Below the pieces are notes generated by a model. It ran no database searches and had not been told where the DNA came from. It worked only from the letters and a program-made list of their open reading frames with translations. A DNA stretch of 64,000 bases from JANQRZ01 sp965214485 (GTDB lineage: Bacteria > Bacteroidota > Rhodothermia > Rhodothermales > JANQRZ01), in contig CBDCBW010000009.1 in the NCBI GenBank assembly GCA_965214485.1, positions 656,660 through 720,659 on the forward strand, written 5' to 3'. The position numbers and the translations under genes are program-made. Every line of letters starts with the position of its first letter. Position 1 is the first letter of the stretch. Shown piece by piece: positions 1 to 8,308 of this stretch.

Positions 1-923
1 GCCGCGCTGCCGACGGGGGTGCGCTTGACGTTGAGGTTGTTCGAGAGATTCCGGTTGGCGTCGGAGACGAGGTCGGCGTGGCCGAGGCGGCCGTAGAGCG
101 CGAGCGCCCGCGCCCGGAGCGGACCGCGCTCCCACGTCGCGTGGACGTCGCCGACGGTGACGACGGCGCTCGCGTCGAGGTCCGGCTTGGGGCGGTTCGG
201 GGCGCTGTCGCCGACGTAGAACGAGGCCCCGATGCGGCTGCCGGGGGCGGCCTCGGAGTAGAACCAGTCGAGCCGGAGGGCGAGCGCGGGGGCGTCGGCG
301 TTGATGGTCTCGAACCGCTTCTGGTGGCCGCGCACGACCCAGCCCGCCGACGAGAAGCCGCTCGCGTCGAGGCCGTTGACGACCGAGGCCGCGTAGCCGA
401 AAGCGCCGAGCCGACCGTAGGCTTGCACCCCGACCTCGTACCAGTTCGTCGGGACGAGCGCGGCCTCGGCCGGCGAGCGCTCCGTCGTGAAGTACTCGGT
501 CGGCTCGTCGTTGTACGAGGCGATCCCGAACGGGAGCTTGACGCGCCCGACGCGGACACCGAAGCGCTCCGAGAGCGCGAAATCGACGTGGAGCTGTTCG
601 AGCAGGACCTCGCCGCCGGCCTCGACTTCGGTCTCGAACTCGCCGAACTCCTCGAAGCGGTCGAACTCCTTCGTCACGCCCGTCCCACCGTGCTCGAACT
701 CGATCTCGGCCTTGACGAAGACGCGCTCGTTGAAGTGGTAGGTCGGGTAGAGCACGAGGCGTTCGATGTCGAGCGCGTTGCGGCGCTCCGGGTCAGTGTC
801 CCAATCGAAGGCGAAGTAGTTGAGCGAGCCGTAGCCCGAGAGCCCGAAGCCGTCGAGCGGAGCGGGAGCCTCGGCGGAATCGGGCGGGGCGACCAGGAGG
901 AGGGCGAGCAGCGCGGTGATCAT
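1..923 (-). CDS. Phosphate-selective porin-like outer-membrane protein (3' end beyond window)
   Basis: Partial gene: it starts at ATG 921-923 and reads leftward off the window edge without a stop (about 307 codons visible). The N-terminus is a short hydrophobic signal (MITALLALLLVAPP). Alternating beta-strand-like segments follow (GFGLSGYGSLNYFAFDWD, RVFVKAEIEFEH). A segment VDFALSERFGVRVGRVKLPFG resembles the strand and turn found in phosphate-selective porin O/P (OprO/OprP) family proteins. The likely role is a trimeric outer-membrane channel for phosphate or another anion. Its neighbours are a PhoX-like phosphatase and a 5'-nucleotidase, which supports a phosphate role. A TTG-N19-TATATT promoter ends only about 6 bp before the start codon, so the message should be nearly leaderless. 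The family assignment is from motif memory; a generic carbohydrate porin is the main alternative. Confidence 0.7.
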   Translation of the reverse strand, partial: MITALLALLLVAPPDSAEAPAPLDGFGLSGYGSLNYFAFDWDTDPERRNALDIERLVLYPTYHFNERVFVKAEIEFEHGGTGVTKEFDRFEEFGEFETEVEAGGEVLLEQLHVDFALSERFGVRVGRVKLPFGIASYNDEPTEYFTTERSPAEAALVPTNWYEVGVQAYGRLGAFGYAASVVNGLDASGFSSAGWVVRGHQKRFETINADAPALALRLDWFYSEAAPGSRIGASFYVGDSAPNRPKPDLDASAVVTVGDVHATWERGPLRARALALYGRLGHADLVSDANRNLSNNLNVKRTPVGSA

Positions 924-929
924 GCCGCT

Positions 930-957
930 AATATAGATCAGGTCTAAATTGCGTCAA
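930..957 (-). promoter_or_regulatory. Putative promoter of the porin gene
   Basis: On the minus strand TTGACG (957-952) is followed by TATATT (935-930), giving TTG-N19-TATATT. This fits the TTG-N20-TANNTTG pattern seen at the rRNA promoter in this window. The -10-like box lies about 6 bp upstream of the ATG, implying a very short leader. Confidence 0.5.
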
Positions 958-982
958 CCAGCGAAGGGCCGCTCCGCAGAGC

Positions 983-1011
983 TGTTCACCCCGATTTGAC
1001 GATTCGGTAAC
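983..1011 (-). promoter_or_regulatory. Weak Pho-box-like direct repeats upstream of porin
   Basis: Three 7-bp units start exactly 11 bp apart on the + strand: TGTTCAC (983), ATTTGAC (994) and CGGTAAC (1005). They share the NNNTNAC pattern of the stronger arrays at 3177-3216 and 5839-5878. They lie about 26 bp upstream of the -35-like TTGACG. The match is weaker than at the two phosphatase genes, so this could be coincidence. Confidence 0.35.
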
Positions 1012-1058
1012 GCAGCGAGCCGGGCCGCAGCGAGCAAGGCCGCAGCGAGTCGAAGCCG

Positions 1059-1093
1059 CGCGGGGGAAGGTCCACACCGGACCTCCCCCCGCG
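1059..1093 (-). terminator. Terminator-like hairpin after the PhoX-like gene
   Basis: CGCGGGGGAAGGTCC (1059-1073) and GGACCTCCCCCCGCG (1079-1093) pair at 14 of 15 positions with a 5-nt loop, directly downstream of the PhoX-like stop codon. No T-run follows, so it may be an mRNA-end structure rather than a simple intrinsic terminator. Confidence 0.4.
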
Positions 1094-1114
1094 GTCTCTA
1101 CACCTTGCGGCGGC

Positions 1115-3073
1115 CTACTTGACGAGCGTGACGTCCTGCGTCAACTCCTGGTCGCCGGCCTGGAGCCGGACGAGGTAGGTCCCCGGCGCGAGGCCGGCGG
1201 CGTCGAGCCGCACGGTGTGCGTGCCGGCTTCGACCTCGCCGTCGACGAGCGTGGCGACCTGCCGACCGAGCACGTCGTAGACCGTCACCGTCACCGTGCC
1301 CGTCTCGGGGAGAGCGTAGCCCAGCGTCGTCGCGCTGCCGAACGGGTTCGGGTAGGCGTCGAGCGCGAGGGCGGTAGCCTCCGCCGTCAGCCGCGGCGTC
1401 CGGCCGACGACCGCGCTCTCGGCCTCGACGCCGAGGGCGGCGAGGGCGTCGCTGAACGACAGGCCGTCGAGGTCTACGTCGGCCAGGCGCGAAGCCCGCG
1501 AGCGGGCGAGGAGGTAGGCGATCTGGCCGCCCTGCTCCAGGTTGTTCTCCGCGATCCGGCCGTCGATGACGGTGTGGGCCTGGACGTTGAACAGGAAGAC
1601 CTTGAGGTCGGCCATGCCGGTGAACAGCTCGGTGACGTCGAAGATGCCGGAGGTCTCCCACGCCCCGATCTCGTCGGGGTCGGCGTCGGTCTGGTCCGCC
1701 GGGAGGGCGTCGTCGCCGCGGTTGACGACGGCGATGTCGACGAGGTCGCCGGTGGCCGGGTCGAGCTTCCAGATGCGGGCTTCGAGGCCGCTGACGGTGC
1801 CGAAGTTGCTCGTCGAGGCATCTTCCTGGAGGTAGAGCTGCCCGTCGTCGGCCCAGTCGAGGTTGTCCGGGCTGCGGAGGCCGAAGTCCGGGCCGGGGAA
1901 CTGGCCGGCCCCGGCGTCGTCGCCGCTGTAGAGGATCACGATGTCGGCGTCGATGTCGCCGTCGGCGATGCCGGAGAAGTCGAAGTCGACGAGGTAGACC
2001 GTGCCCCACTCGTCCTCGGGGAAGAGCGAGCTGCGGCCGGTCGAGGTGAAGGCGACCTGGGTGCCGTCGGCGGGGTTCGTGGCGAGGTCCTCGGGGCGCG
2101 AGAACTCGAAGGCGTCGAGGAGGATGCGCTGGGCGTCGATCGTCGTGAGGTCGGCGTAGCCCAGCGGGTCGAAGCCCGGCTCGCCGGCCTGGGAGGCGTT
2201 GAACTGGGACAGCCGGACGAAGGTGCCGGTGCGGCTCGTGCCGGTGGCGTTCCAGTCGGCCGGCGTGGTGTCGCCGTTGTCGGCCTTCCAGACGTAGAGG
2301 TCGCCCATCGCGAGGCCGTTGCGGTCGAGGAAGCTGTCGTCGCCGACGGCGTTTTTCTCCCCGACGTAGAGCAGGAGGCCCGCGCCGCCGCGGTCGTCGC
2401 CGATCAGCATCGCGATGCGGTCCGGGTCGCCGGTGTCCATGAGGGTGACGTTCTCCCACGCGGCGCGGCCCGCCATCGGGACGACGTAGAGCGTCTGCCG
2501 CCGGGCGTCGACGGCGACGAGCTGCCCGTTGTCGCTGGTCTCTTCGCCGGCGAAGTAGACCGGGTCGACGAGGCCGTACTGGCCGGCGGCGAAGCCGGTG
2601 GCCGAGCAGAAGCGGCTGAAGCCTTCGGTGGGGCCGTTGCCTTCGTTGATCTGCTCGGCGTTGGTGACGACGAGGCCGGCCCGGTCGATGACCGTGTCGT
2701 AGGCGGGGCCGGCGCTGCGGATGCTGCCCGAGCGGCGGTCCACGTCGAAGGCGCTGATCCGCGCGCCGCTCAGGTTGGTCCCGTTGGCGAGCGTGTAGAG
2801 GTAGCCGTCCTCCTCGGTCAGCTCGTGGCTGACGAAGAGGCGGGCGGTGCGGGCGCTGAGGATGCCGGCCCCCATGCCGTCGGGGATGCCGGGCGGGATG
2901 TAGCCGTCGATCTCTTCGCCGATGGTGAAGAGCGGGAACACGGTGTAGCGCGCGTCGGGGTCGTTGTCGAGCGCGCTGACCTGAGCCGGCGCGTCGGTGA
3001 CGAACTGCGCCGAAGCGGTGGGAAGGAGCACGAGCGCGAGGAGCGCGCAGGCGGCGGAGTACAAGGGCTTCAT
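1115..3073 (-). CDS. Secreted PhoX-like (DUF839) phosphatase with C-terminal sorting domain
   Basis: 652 aa from ATG 3071-3073, chosen because it begins a clean signal peptide (MKPLYSAACALLALVLLPTASA). The longer in-frame extension upstream is proline/serine-rich and runs through the promoter region. The body carries PhoX/DUF839-type segments: FPLFTIGEEIDGYIPPG near the N-terminus, LFVSHELTEEDGY, EFSRPEDLATNP, and SPDNLDWADDGQLYLQEDA. PhoX enzymes are calcium/iron phosphomonoesterases that free phosphate outside the cell. The last ~80 residues (AYPNPFG...VYDVLGRQVATLVDG...) form a type IX-like sorting domain, so the protein is predicted to be surface-attached or secreted. Four 11-bp-spaced repeats upstream suggest Pho-type control. 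Phosphatase activity is inferred; other DUF839 proteins have unknown substrates. Confidence 0.75.
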   Translation of the reverse strand: MKPLYSAACALLALVLLPTASAQFVTDAPAQVSALDNDPDARYTVFPLFTIGEEIDGYIPPGIPDGMGAGILSARTARLFVSHELTEEDGYLYTLANGTNLSGARISAFDVDRRSGSIRSAGPAYDTVIDRAGLVVTNAEQINEGNGPTEGFSRFCSATGFAAGQYGLVDPVYFAGEETSDNGQLVAVDARRQTLYVVPMAGRAAWENVTLMDTGDPDRIAMLIGDDRGGAGLLLYVGEKNAVGDDSFLDRNGLAMGDLYVWKADNGDTTPADWNATGTSRTGTFVRLSQFNASQAGEPGFDPLGYADLTTIDAQRILLDAFEFSRPEDLATNPADGTQVAFTSTGRSSLFPEDEWGTVYLVDFDFSGIADGDIDADIVILYSGDDAGAGQFPGPDFGLRSPDNLDWADDGQLYLQEDASTSNFGTVSGLEARIWKLDPATGDLVDIAVVNRGDDALPADQTDADPDEIGAWETSGIFDVTELFTGMADLKVFLFNVQAHTVIDGRIAENNLEQGGQIAYLLARSRASRLADVDLDGLSFSDALAALGVEAESAVVGRTPRLTAEATALALDAYPNPFGSATTLGYALPETGTVTVTVYDVLGRQVATLVDGEVEAGTHTVRLDAAGLAPGTYLVRLQAGDQELTQDVTLVK

Positions 3074-3176
3074 GAGAGCCTCCAGAGGGTAGGGCGATGA
3101 AGGGGGTGAGGCGCGGGAGGGGTGCCCGGTCCCCCGGTCGGACACGCCGCATGGTAGAGACCCGCCGGGTTCGGCG

Positions 3177-3216
3177 CTGTTACCGAGACGTGAAGCTGCC
3201 TTTACCAGATTGTTAG
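3177..3216 (-). promoter_or_regulatory. Pho-box-like array upstream of the PhoX-like gene
   Basis: Four 7-bp units start at 3177, 3188, 3199 and 3210 on the + strand (CTGTTAC, ACGTGAA, CCTTTAC, TTGTTAG), exactly 11 bp apart. In the gene's sense they read CTAACAA, GTAAAGG, TTCACGT, GTAACAG. Direct repeats with 11-bp spacing are the known layout of PhoB/PhoP binding sites. A TACCATG (3156-3150) lies 20 bp downstream as a possible -10. Confidence 0.5.
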
Positions 3217-3268
3217 GCGACGCCTTTCCCGGGAGTGACGCCTTTCCTGGGACGGGAGGCGTCAAACG

Positions 3269-3305
3269 CGAAAGGGGACGCCCCCGGCGGAGACGTCCCC
3301 TTTCG
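3269..3305 (-). terminator. Hairpin terminator after the 5'-nucleotidase gene
   Basis: CGAAAGGGGACG (3269-3280) pairs perfectly with CGTCCCCTTTCG (3294-3305), a 12-bp stem with a 13-nt loop. It sits between the 5'-nucleotidase stop (3364) and the PhoX-like promoter, so it should insulate the two minus-strand genes. Just beside it, 3329-3360 holds a 16-bp tandem duplication. Confidence 0.55.
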
Positions 3306-3363
3306 GCGGCGGCAGGCGTACGGGCCAGCCGTTGCTGCCGCTAGCTGTTGCTGCCGCTAGCCG

Positions 3364-5778
3364 TTACTGCGCCACGACGAGCTGCCGGGACGCCGCGAAG
3401 CCGCCTGCTTCGAGACGCACCACGTAGACCCCGCCGGCGAGCGCCGAGGCGTCGAGCCGGGCCGTGTGCTGCCCAGCCTCCGTCAGCCCGTCCACGAGCG
3501 TGGCGACCTCGCGGCCGAGCACGTCGTAGACCGTGAGGCGAACGACCTCGGCCTGCGGCACGTCGAAGCCGAACGTGGTCTGCCCGGCCGTCGGGTTCGG
3601 GTAGGCCGACGTGAGGGCGAAGGCAGCCGGGAGCGAGGCGTGGCTCGCGGCGGCCTCGGCGTCCGCCGCCTCAGGCGCGTCGGTGCCGGCGGTGCCCACG
3701 CCTTGCTTGACGAAGGTGAAGCGGTCCGAGGCGGCCTCGACGGTGGGGAAGCGCCCGACGTTGACCGTCACGGTGTAGGTCCCCGGCGCGAACCCGGCCG
3801 GCACCCGGTTCATGATCGTGCGCGTCCGCACCTCGGTGGGCTCCACGGCGAACGGCGGCTCGACGCGGCGCTCGACGAACGTCGTGCCGTCGGGCCGCTC
3901 GACGACGGTCCAGGCCTCGACGCGGCGCGGGCCGTCGTCGGTCTGCGAGACGTCGACGAGGCTCGAGACGGGGCCGCCGCTCGCCGGAACGGAAGTGACG
4001 TTCGGCGTAGCGGCGAGCGTGAAGGTCGTCGTGTCGTAGATGCGGCCGGGGCCGCCCTCGGGATAGGCCCGCCGCGTGACCGTCCCGCCGAGCCCGTCCT
4101 GGATGTAGGCGCTCAGCGCCTGCTGGTACGTCACGCCGAGCAGCGTGAAGGCGTCGTCGCGGAACGGGTACTGGTCGCCGCCGCGCGCGAGGAAGTCGAT
4201 CGTGGCGACGTTCAGCGTCGGCGCGCCGTCTACGACCACGCCCTCGTCCACGATCACGGTCCCGTCGGCGAGCTGCACGTCCTGGACGCGCGTGCCGGGC
4301 GTGACCACGGTGCCGTCGGCGTCGAGCGTCTGCGGGGTCCCGGCGGGGTCCCACGCGAAGTAGAAGCCGCCGGCCTGAGCGAACCGCCCGCTGACGTTCT
4401 CGACCTGCGAGACGGCGTTTTCGAGGATCTCCTTGAACTGCCCGGCCTCCACGTCCTCGACGATCGTGACGAAGTTGGGGAAGGGGAGCGCGTTGAACGT
4501 GGTCAGCTCGGAGAGGTCGCCGGGGGGGAGGACGCCGTCGTTGCGGATGCCGCCGCCGTTCTGGACGGCCACGTCCGGGTCGGGGGCACCGAAGTCCTCG
4601 TTGAGCTGGTCCGCCTGCCAGAGCAGGGCGTCGGCGATGAGGCTGCCGAAGTTGGTCTCCTCGGTGCGGACCTCGGCGCGGACGCCGCTCAGCGGCACCT
4701 CGGTCGTCCCGATGATCGTGGCGGCGAGGTCGGCGACCGCCTCGATGACGGGATCGACGGCCTGGGTCTGCACGGCGGGGTCCGGCGTCACCGCGTCGGG
4801 CTGGGCACCGCACGCGACGCGCACCGGCCCGCTCTCGTCGCGGACCGAGACGAGGGCCCCCGCCGCGTCGAAGTCTACGACGAGGCGGCCCACGTAGGCG
4901 TAGTCCCCCGAGACCCCGACGACGGGGACCTCGTTGCCGTCCTGGTCGGGGGCGAGGATCGGGTAGGGGCCGAAGACCTCGCCCTCGTCGCCGGGAACGA
5001 GCAGGTCGTCCGGCCCCGCGAGCAGCTCGCCGCCGCCGCCGGCGATCACGACGTCCACGCCGCTGAGCATCGGGACGAGGGCGATCTCCTGGTTGATGCT
5101 CTGGAGGTGGCTCGACAGGATGATGAGCTCGACGCCAGCCCCCTGGAGCGCGGCGACCTCGGCCTGCACGGCCGCCGCCACGTCCTGCATCACGACGACG
5201 TCGCCGGTGGTGGTGATGAACGGCAGGCTGGGCGTCGTCGCGCCGATGATCCCGACGGGCGTGCCGCCGACCGAGACCACCGTGCTCGCGGCGATGCGCC
5301 CGGCCCCGGCGAGTGCGGCGAGCGCCGGCTCGGGGCTCACGTCGAGGTTGGCGCTGAGGAACGGCGGCTCGTCGCCCGTGCCGAAGCTCGCGATGAACTG
5401 CGCGAGGACGTTCGGCCCGAAGTCGAACTCGTGGTTGCCGATGGTGAAGGCGTCGTAGCCGATCAGGTCGAGCGCCACGGCGTCGTAGAACGGTACGCCG
5501 TTCTCGAGGCTCGCCGAGAACTCGGGGCCGGGCAGGAAGTTGTCGCCCGAGGAGATCAGCACGTCCCCGCCGGTCGAGGCCGCCGCCTCGGCGCGGAGGT
5601 CACTGACGAGCGTGGCGAAGCAGGCGACGCCGCCGAAGTCTTCGAGGCCCGGGCCGAGGTTGATGAGCTGGGACTCGCCGTCGCTGTTGTGCAGGACGGT
5701 GAGGGAGGTCTGGGCGCGGGCCGGGAGGGCCAGCAGGCCGACGCACAGCGCGAGGCCGAGGGGAAACGAACGGGTCAT
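3364..5778 (-). CDS. Secreted 5'-nucleotidase / metallophosphatase with C-terminal sorting domain
   Basis: 804 aa from ATG 5776-5778 with a signal peptide (residues 1-22, ending LPARA). The N-terminal calcineurin-like metallophosphatase domain begins LTVLHNSDGES (residues 26-36), has GDNF (78-81) and GNHEFDFGP (114-122). The UshA metal-binding 'NDxH' is here NSDGE, so the usual His is Glu, a variant I believe occurs in some family members. The C-terminal 5'-nucleotidase domain follows, with the substrate-binding segment QNGGGIRNDG and TFNALPFPN. The last ~80 residues (AYPNPTAG...VYDVLGREVATLVDG) are a type IX-like sorting domain. Expected role: release of phosphate from extracellular nucleotides. 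A four-unit Pho-box-like array lies upstream. Confidence 0.88.
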   Translation of the reverse strand: MTRSFPLGLALCVGLLALPARAQTSLTVLHNSDGESQLINLGPGLEDFGGVACFATLVSDLRAEAAASTGGDVLISSGDNFLPGPEFSASLENGVPFYDAVALDLIGYDAFTIGNHEFDFGPNVLAQFIASFGTGDEPPFLSANLDVSPEPALAALAGAGRIAASTVVSVGGTPVGIIGATTPSLPFITTTGDVVVMQDVAAAVQAEVAALQGAGVELIILSSHLQSINQEIALVPMLSGVDVVIAGGGGELLAGPDDLLVPGDEGEVFGPYPILAPDQDGNEVPVVGVSGDYAYVGRLVVDFDAAGALVSVRDESGPVRVACGAQPDAVTPDPAVQTQAVDPVIEAVADLAATIIGTTEVPLSGVRAEVRTEETNFGSLIADALLWQADQLNEDFGAPDPDVAVQNGGGIRNDGVLPPGDLSELTTFNALPFPNFVTIVEDVEAGQFKEILENAVSQVENVSGRFAQAGGFYFAWDPAGTPQTLDADGTVVTPGTRVQDVQLADGTVIVDEGVVVDGAPTLNVATIDFLARGGDQYPFRDDAFTLLGVTYQQALSAYIQDGLGGTVTRRAYPEGGPGRIYDTTTFTLAATPNVTSVPASGGPVSSLVDVSQTDDGPRRVEAWTVVERPDGTTFVERRVEPPFAVEPTEVRTRTIMNRVPAGFAPGTYTVTVNVGRFPTVEAASDRFTFVKQGVGTAGTDAPEAADAEAAASHASLPAAFALTSAYPNPTAGQTTFGFDVPQAEVVRLTVYDVLGREVATLVDGLTEAGQHTARLDASALAGGVYVVRLEAGGFAASRQLVVAQ

Positions 5779-5838
5779 CGGAGGTGGAGGATGGTGAGGG
5801 GGAAGGGGGCCGGAGACTACCCGCTGCGCACCCGCGCC

Positions 5839-5878
5839 GTGTAACCCTCCTGTGAGCGAACTGTTAGCCTACTGTTAA
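5839..5878 (-). promoter_or_regulatory. Pho-box-like array upstream of the 5'-nucleotidase gene
   Basis: Four 7-bp units start at 5839, 5850, 5861 and 5872 on the + strand (GTGTAAC, CTGTGAG, CTGTTAG, CTGTTAA), exactly 11 bp apart. In the gene's sense they read TTAACAG, CTAACAG, CTCACAG, GTTACAC. This strongly resembles four tandem PhoP/PhoB half-sites (TTAACA-like). A TAGTCT at 5819-5814 lies 19 bp downstream as a possible -10. Confidence 0.6.
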
Positions 5879-5926
5879 GCCCGCCGACGCCCTTGCCCTC
5901 TCGGCGCGAGCTCCTCGGGCGTGGGG

Positions 5927-5956
5927 TTGGCGCAGCTCCGGCGCGGCCCTATCTTG
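5927..5956 (+). promoter_or_regulatory. Putative promoter of the cobalamin-controlled operon
   Basis: TTG (5927-5929), a 20-bp spacer, then TATCTTG (5950-5956): the TTG-N20-TANNTTG pattern also seen at the rRNA promoter. It lies about 25 bp before the riboswitch. Confidence 0.5.
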
Positions 5957-5979
5957 CGGCCTGTTCTTTCCCACACGCC

Positions 5980-6275
5980 TCAGGTCCCCGCGACGGTCTG
6001 CCGACCCGGGCGGGGTGAAAAGGGAATCCGAGGGAGTGACGAGGGACGAGCGTCAAGTGGGGTGCACCGAGCACCCGCTCGGCACTCGACCCGCTCGGCA
6101 CGTCCGAACCGGAGCTGTACCCGCAACTGTAGGCGGCGCGCCTCTCGGCGGCGATGTGCCGGTCCACGGCTGGAGCTGACGCTCCGGCGGGAAGGACCGG
6201 GGCTGAGCCGAGAGATCGACCCCCGCGCCGCGAGCCAGGAGACCTGCCGGGGCGTGCCTCACCAACGACCCCCGG
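5980..6275 (+). promoter_or_regulatory. Cobalamin (B12) riboswitch
   Basis: The untranslated leader before btuB contains the hallmarks of the adenosylcobalamin riboswitch. There is GTGAAAAGGGAA (6015-6026), then GAGCTGTACCCGCAACTGTA around 6112-6131, GGGAAGGACCGGGGC near 6189, and the B12-box AGCCAGGAGACCTGCC (6233-6248). The outer boundaries are approximate. In known cases cobalamin binding shuts down expression of the downstream uptake genes, here btuB, the BtuG-like lipoprotein and the small Fe-S protein. Confidence 0.93.
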
Positions 6276-6380
6276 GAACAGGGGATCGCGGTGCCTGCGC
6301 AGCGGCCTCCCGGCTGCGCCCGACCGGGGCGCGCCCCGGTCGGCCCGGCGGCCCGATCCTCTCCAGGCTCGGGTTTTTCC

Positions 6381-8297
6381 GTGCGCGCCCTTCTCCTCCT
6401 TCTTTCCGTCGGCCTCGCCCGGCCTGCCGCTGCGCAGTCCGCCGCCGAAGCCTTGCCGGACACGACGCTGCCCGCCGTGAGCGTCGTCGCCACGCGGGCG
6501 GCGGCCCCGGCGGCGGCAGCCCCCGCCCGCGTCAGCGTCCTCGACGCCGAGGACGTCGCGGCGTCCGGCGCGGACACGGTGGCCGACCTTCTGGAGGCGC
6601 GCTCCACCGCGTCGGTGCGGCGCTACGGGCCGGGGGGCCTCGCGAGCCTCTCGCTGCGCGGCACGGGCGCGGCGCAGACGCTCGTCCTCCTCGACGGCCA
6701 CCGCATCGCCGACCCTCAGCTCGGGCAGCTCGACCTGTCGCTCCTGCCCACCGTGCTGCTCGACCAGGTGGAGATGTTCCACGGCCCGGGGTCCGCGCAC
6801 TGGGGAACCGACGCCGTCGGGGGCGTCGTGAACCTGGCCACGGTGCGGGCGGACGAGCGCCGGGCGGAGGTGAGGAGTGCGGCGGGGGCGTGGGGCGAGC
6901 GCTCCGTCAGCGGCCTGGTCTCGGGCGCGCGCGGCGCGGTCTCGGGCGTCGCCGCCGCCGAGGCCTGCACGGCACAGGGCGACTTCCCCTACTTCGACCC
7001 GACCGAAGGCCCACGCGGGCAGAGGGTCCGCCGCGCTGGGGCGGACCGGTCGCTGCAGACGGTCTACGCCCGGGGCGAAATCGTCTCGGGCGCGACGACC
7101 GCGCGGCTCGCGGGCTGGCTCGGCGCGGCGGAGCGCGGCCTGCCGGGGAGCGTGGGCAGCCGTCCGAGCGGGGAGCGGCAGCAGGACCGCCACCTCCGCG
7201 CTTGGGGCGAGGTGACCTCGCGCCTCGGTCCGGTCTCGGTCCGAGCTGGCGGCCTGGTGCAGCGGGCCTCGCTCCGCTACCGGAATCCGAGTCTCGGTCT
7301 CGACGACACGGGGCGGACGACGCTCGCCTCGGGCGAGGCCGAGGCCACGGCGCTCGTGGGACGCTGGCTCATCGGCGGCGGCGTCGCCGGAGGCACGGGG
7401 ACGGCGTCGCATCCGAACCTGAGCGAGCAAGCAGGAGAGACGCGGCTCGGGGCCTTCCTCCACGCTACGGGTGACTACGGCCGGCTGCTCGTCTATCCCG
7501 CGCTCCGCGCCGACCTCTACCTCCGCCGCACCGGTGCCCGCCGGGCGCTCAAGGCGCTCAGCCCGCGCCTCGGGCTGAACGTGCAGCCGGTCGCCGCCCT
7601 GCCGCTCCGGCTCAAGGCCGGTACCGGGCTCGCCTTCCGCGCCCCGACCTTCAACGACCGCTTCTGGCAGCCCGGCGGCAACCCCGACCTCGCCCCGGAG
7701 CGCGGCTGGACCGCGGACCTCGGCGCGCATCTCACGCACGGTGGCTTCGAGGCCGAGGTCACCGTCTTCGCCTCGCGCCTCCGGGATCAGATCGTGTGGC
7801 AGCCGGCGGAGGCGGGCTACTACGCGCCCGAGAACCTGAGCCGGACGCGGACGCTCGGCGTCGAGGCCTCGGTGGAGAAAACAGGGTTGCGGACTGGCGG
7901 GGTGACGCTCGGCGGGGGAGCGGCTTATGCCCTCACCGACGCCCGCGACCGCTCGCAGCCCGGCTCGTCGTCCTACGGCCGGCAGCTTCGCTACGTCCCG
8001 CGCCACGCGCTCAAGCTCTGGGGCGGGGCCGCGCTCGCACTCGGCTCCGCCACCCGGCTCCGGCTTGATGCAGGCGGACGCCTCACCGGCTCGCAACCCG
8101 TCCGCGCCGACGGCAGCCTCGACCTGCCCGCTTCGTTCACGCTCGACGCGCAGCTTCGCGCCGAGCACGCCTTCTCTACCCTCACCGCCGCGCTCGCCCT
8201 CGCCGTCGAGAACGCCTTCGATGCCGACGTCGAGATCGTCCGCGGCTACCCGATGCCGCCGCGCCACGTGCGCGCCCGGCTCCACCTCTCGTTCTAA
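6381..8297 (+). CDS. btuB: TonB-dependent vitamin B12 receptor
   Basis: 638 aa from GTG 6381. I chose this start because it begins a typical signal peptide (VRALLLLLSVGLARPAAAQ); the upstream in-frame ATG lies inside the riboswitch region. A TonB-box-like TTLPAVSVVATRA follows. The plug domain (about residues 50-160) has LASLSLRGTGAAQTLVLLDG and HGPGSAHWGTDAVGGVVNL. The rest is a 22-strand-type barrel ending in an aromatic residue (RARLHLSF). The cobalamin riboswitch upstream and the BtuG-like gene 11 bp downstream identify it as a B12 or corrinoid receptor. It would act in the outer membrane with TonB/ExbBD encoded elsewhere. Confidence 0.92.
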   Translation: MRALLLLLSVGLARPAAAQSAAEALPDTTLPAVSVVATRAAAPAAAAPARVSVLDAEDVAASGADTVADLLEARSTASVRRYGPGGLASLSLRGTGAAQTLVLLDGHRIADPQLGQLDLSLLPTVLLDQVEMFHGPGSAHWGTDAVGGVVNLATVRADERRAEVRSAAGAWGERSVSGLVSGARGAVSGVAAAEACTAQGDFPYFDPTEGPRGQRVRRAGADRSLQTVYARGEIVSGATTARLAGWLGAAERGLPGSVGSRPSGERQQDRHLRAWGEVTSRLGPVSVRAGGLVQRASLRYRNPSLGLDDTGRTTLASGEAEATALVGRWLIGGGVAGGTGTASHPNLSEQAGETRLGAFLHATGDYGRLLVYPALRADLYLRRTGARRALKALSPRLGLNVQPVAALPLRLKAGTGLAFRAPTFNDRFWQPGGNPDLAPERGWTADLGAHLTHGGFEAEVTVFASRLRDQIVWQPAEAGYYAPENLSRTRTLGVEASVEKTGLRTGGVTLGGGAAYALTDARDRSQPGSSSYGRQLRYVPRHALKLWGGAALALGSATRLRLDAGGRLTGSQPVRADGSLDLPASFTLDAQLRAEHAFSTLTAALALAVENAFDADVEIVRGYPMPPRHVRARLHLSF

Positions 8298-8308
8298 AAA
8301 CAACTCCG

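Noticed and set aside
1217..3100. Long plus-strand reading frame opposite the PhoX-like gene
   Set aside because: It is an antisense shadow of a clear secreted protein, Arg/Glu/Val-rich in the way high-GC antisense frames are, with no signal or motif. The same holds for 3466-5844, 34793-37891, 38777-39997, 59542-60801 and 60843-62603.
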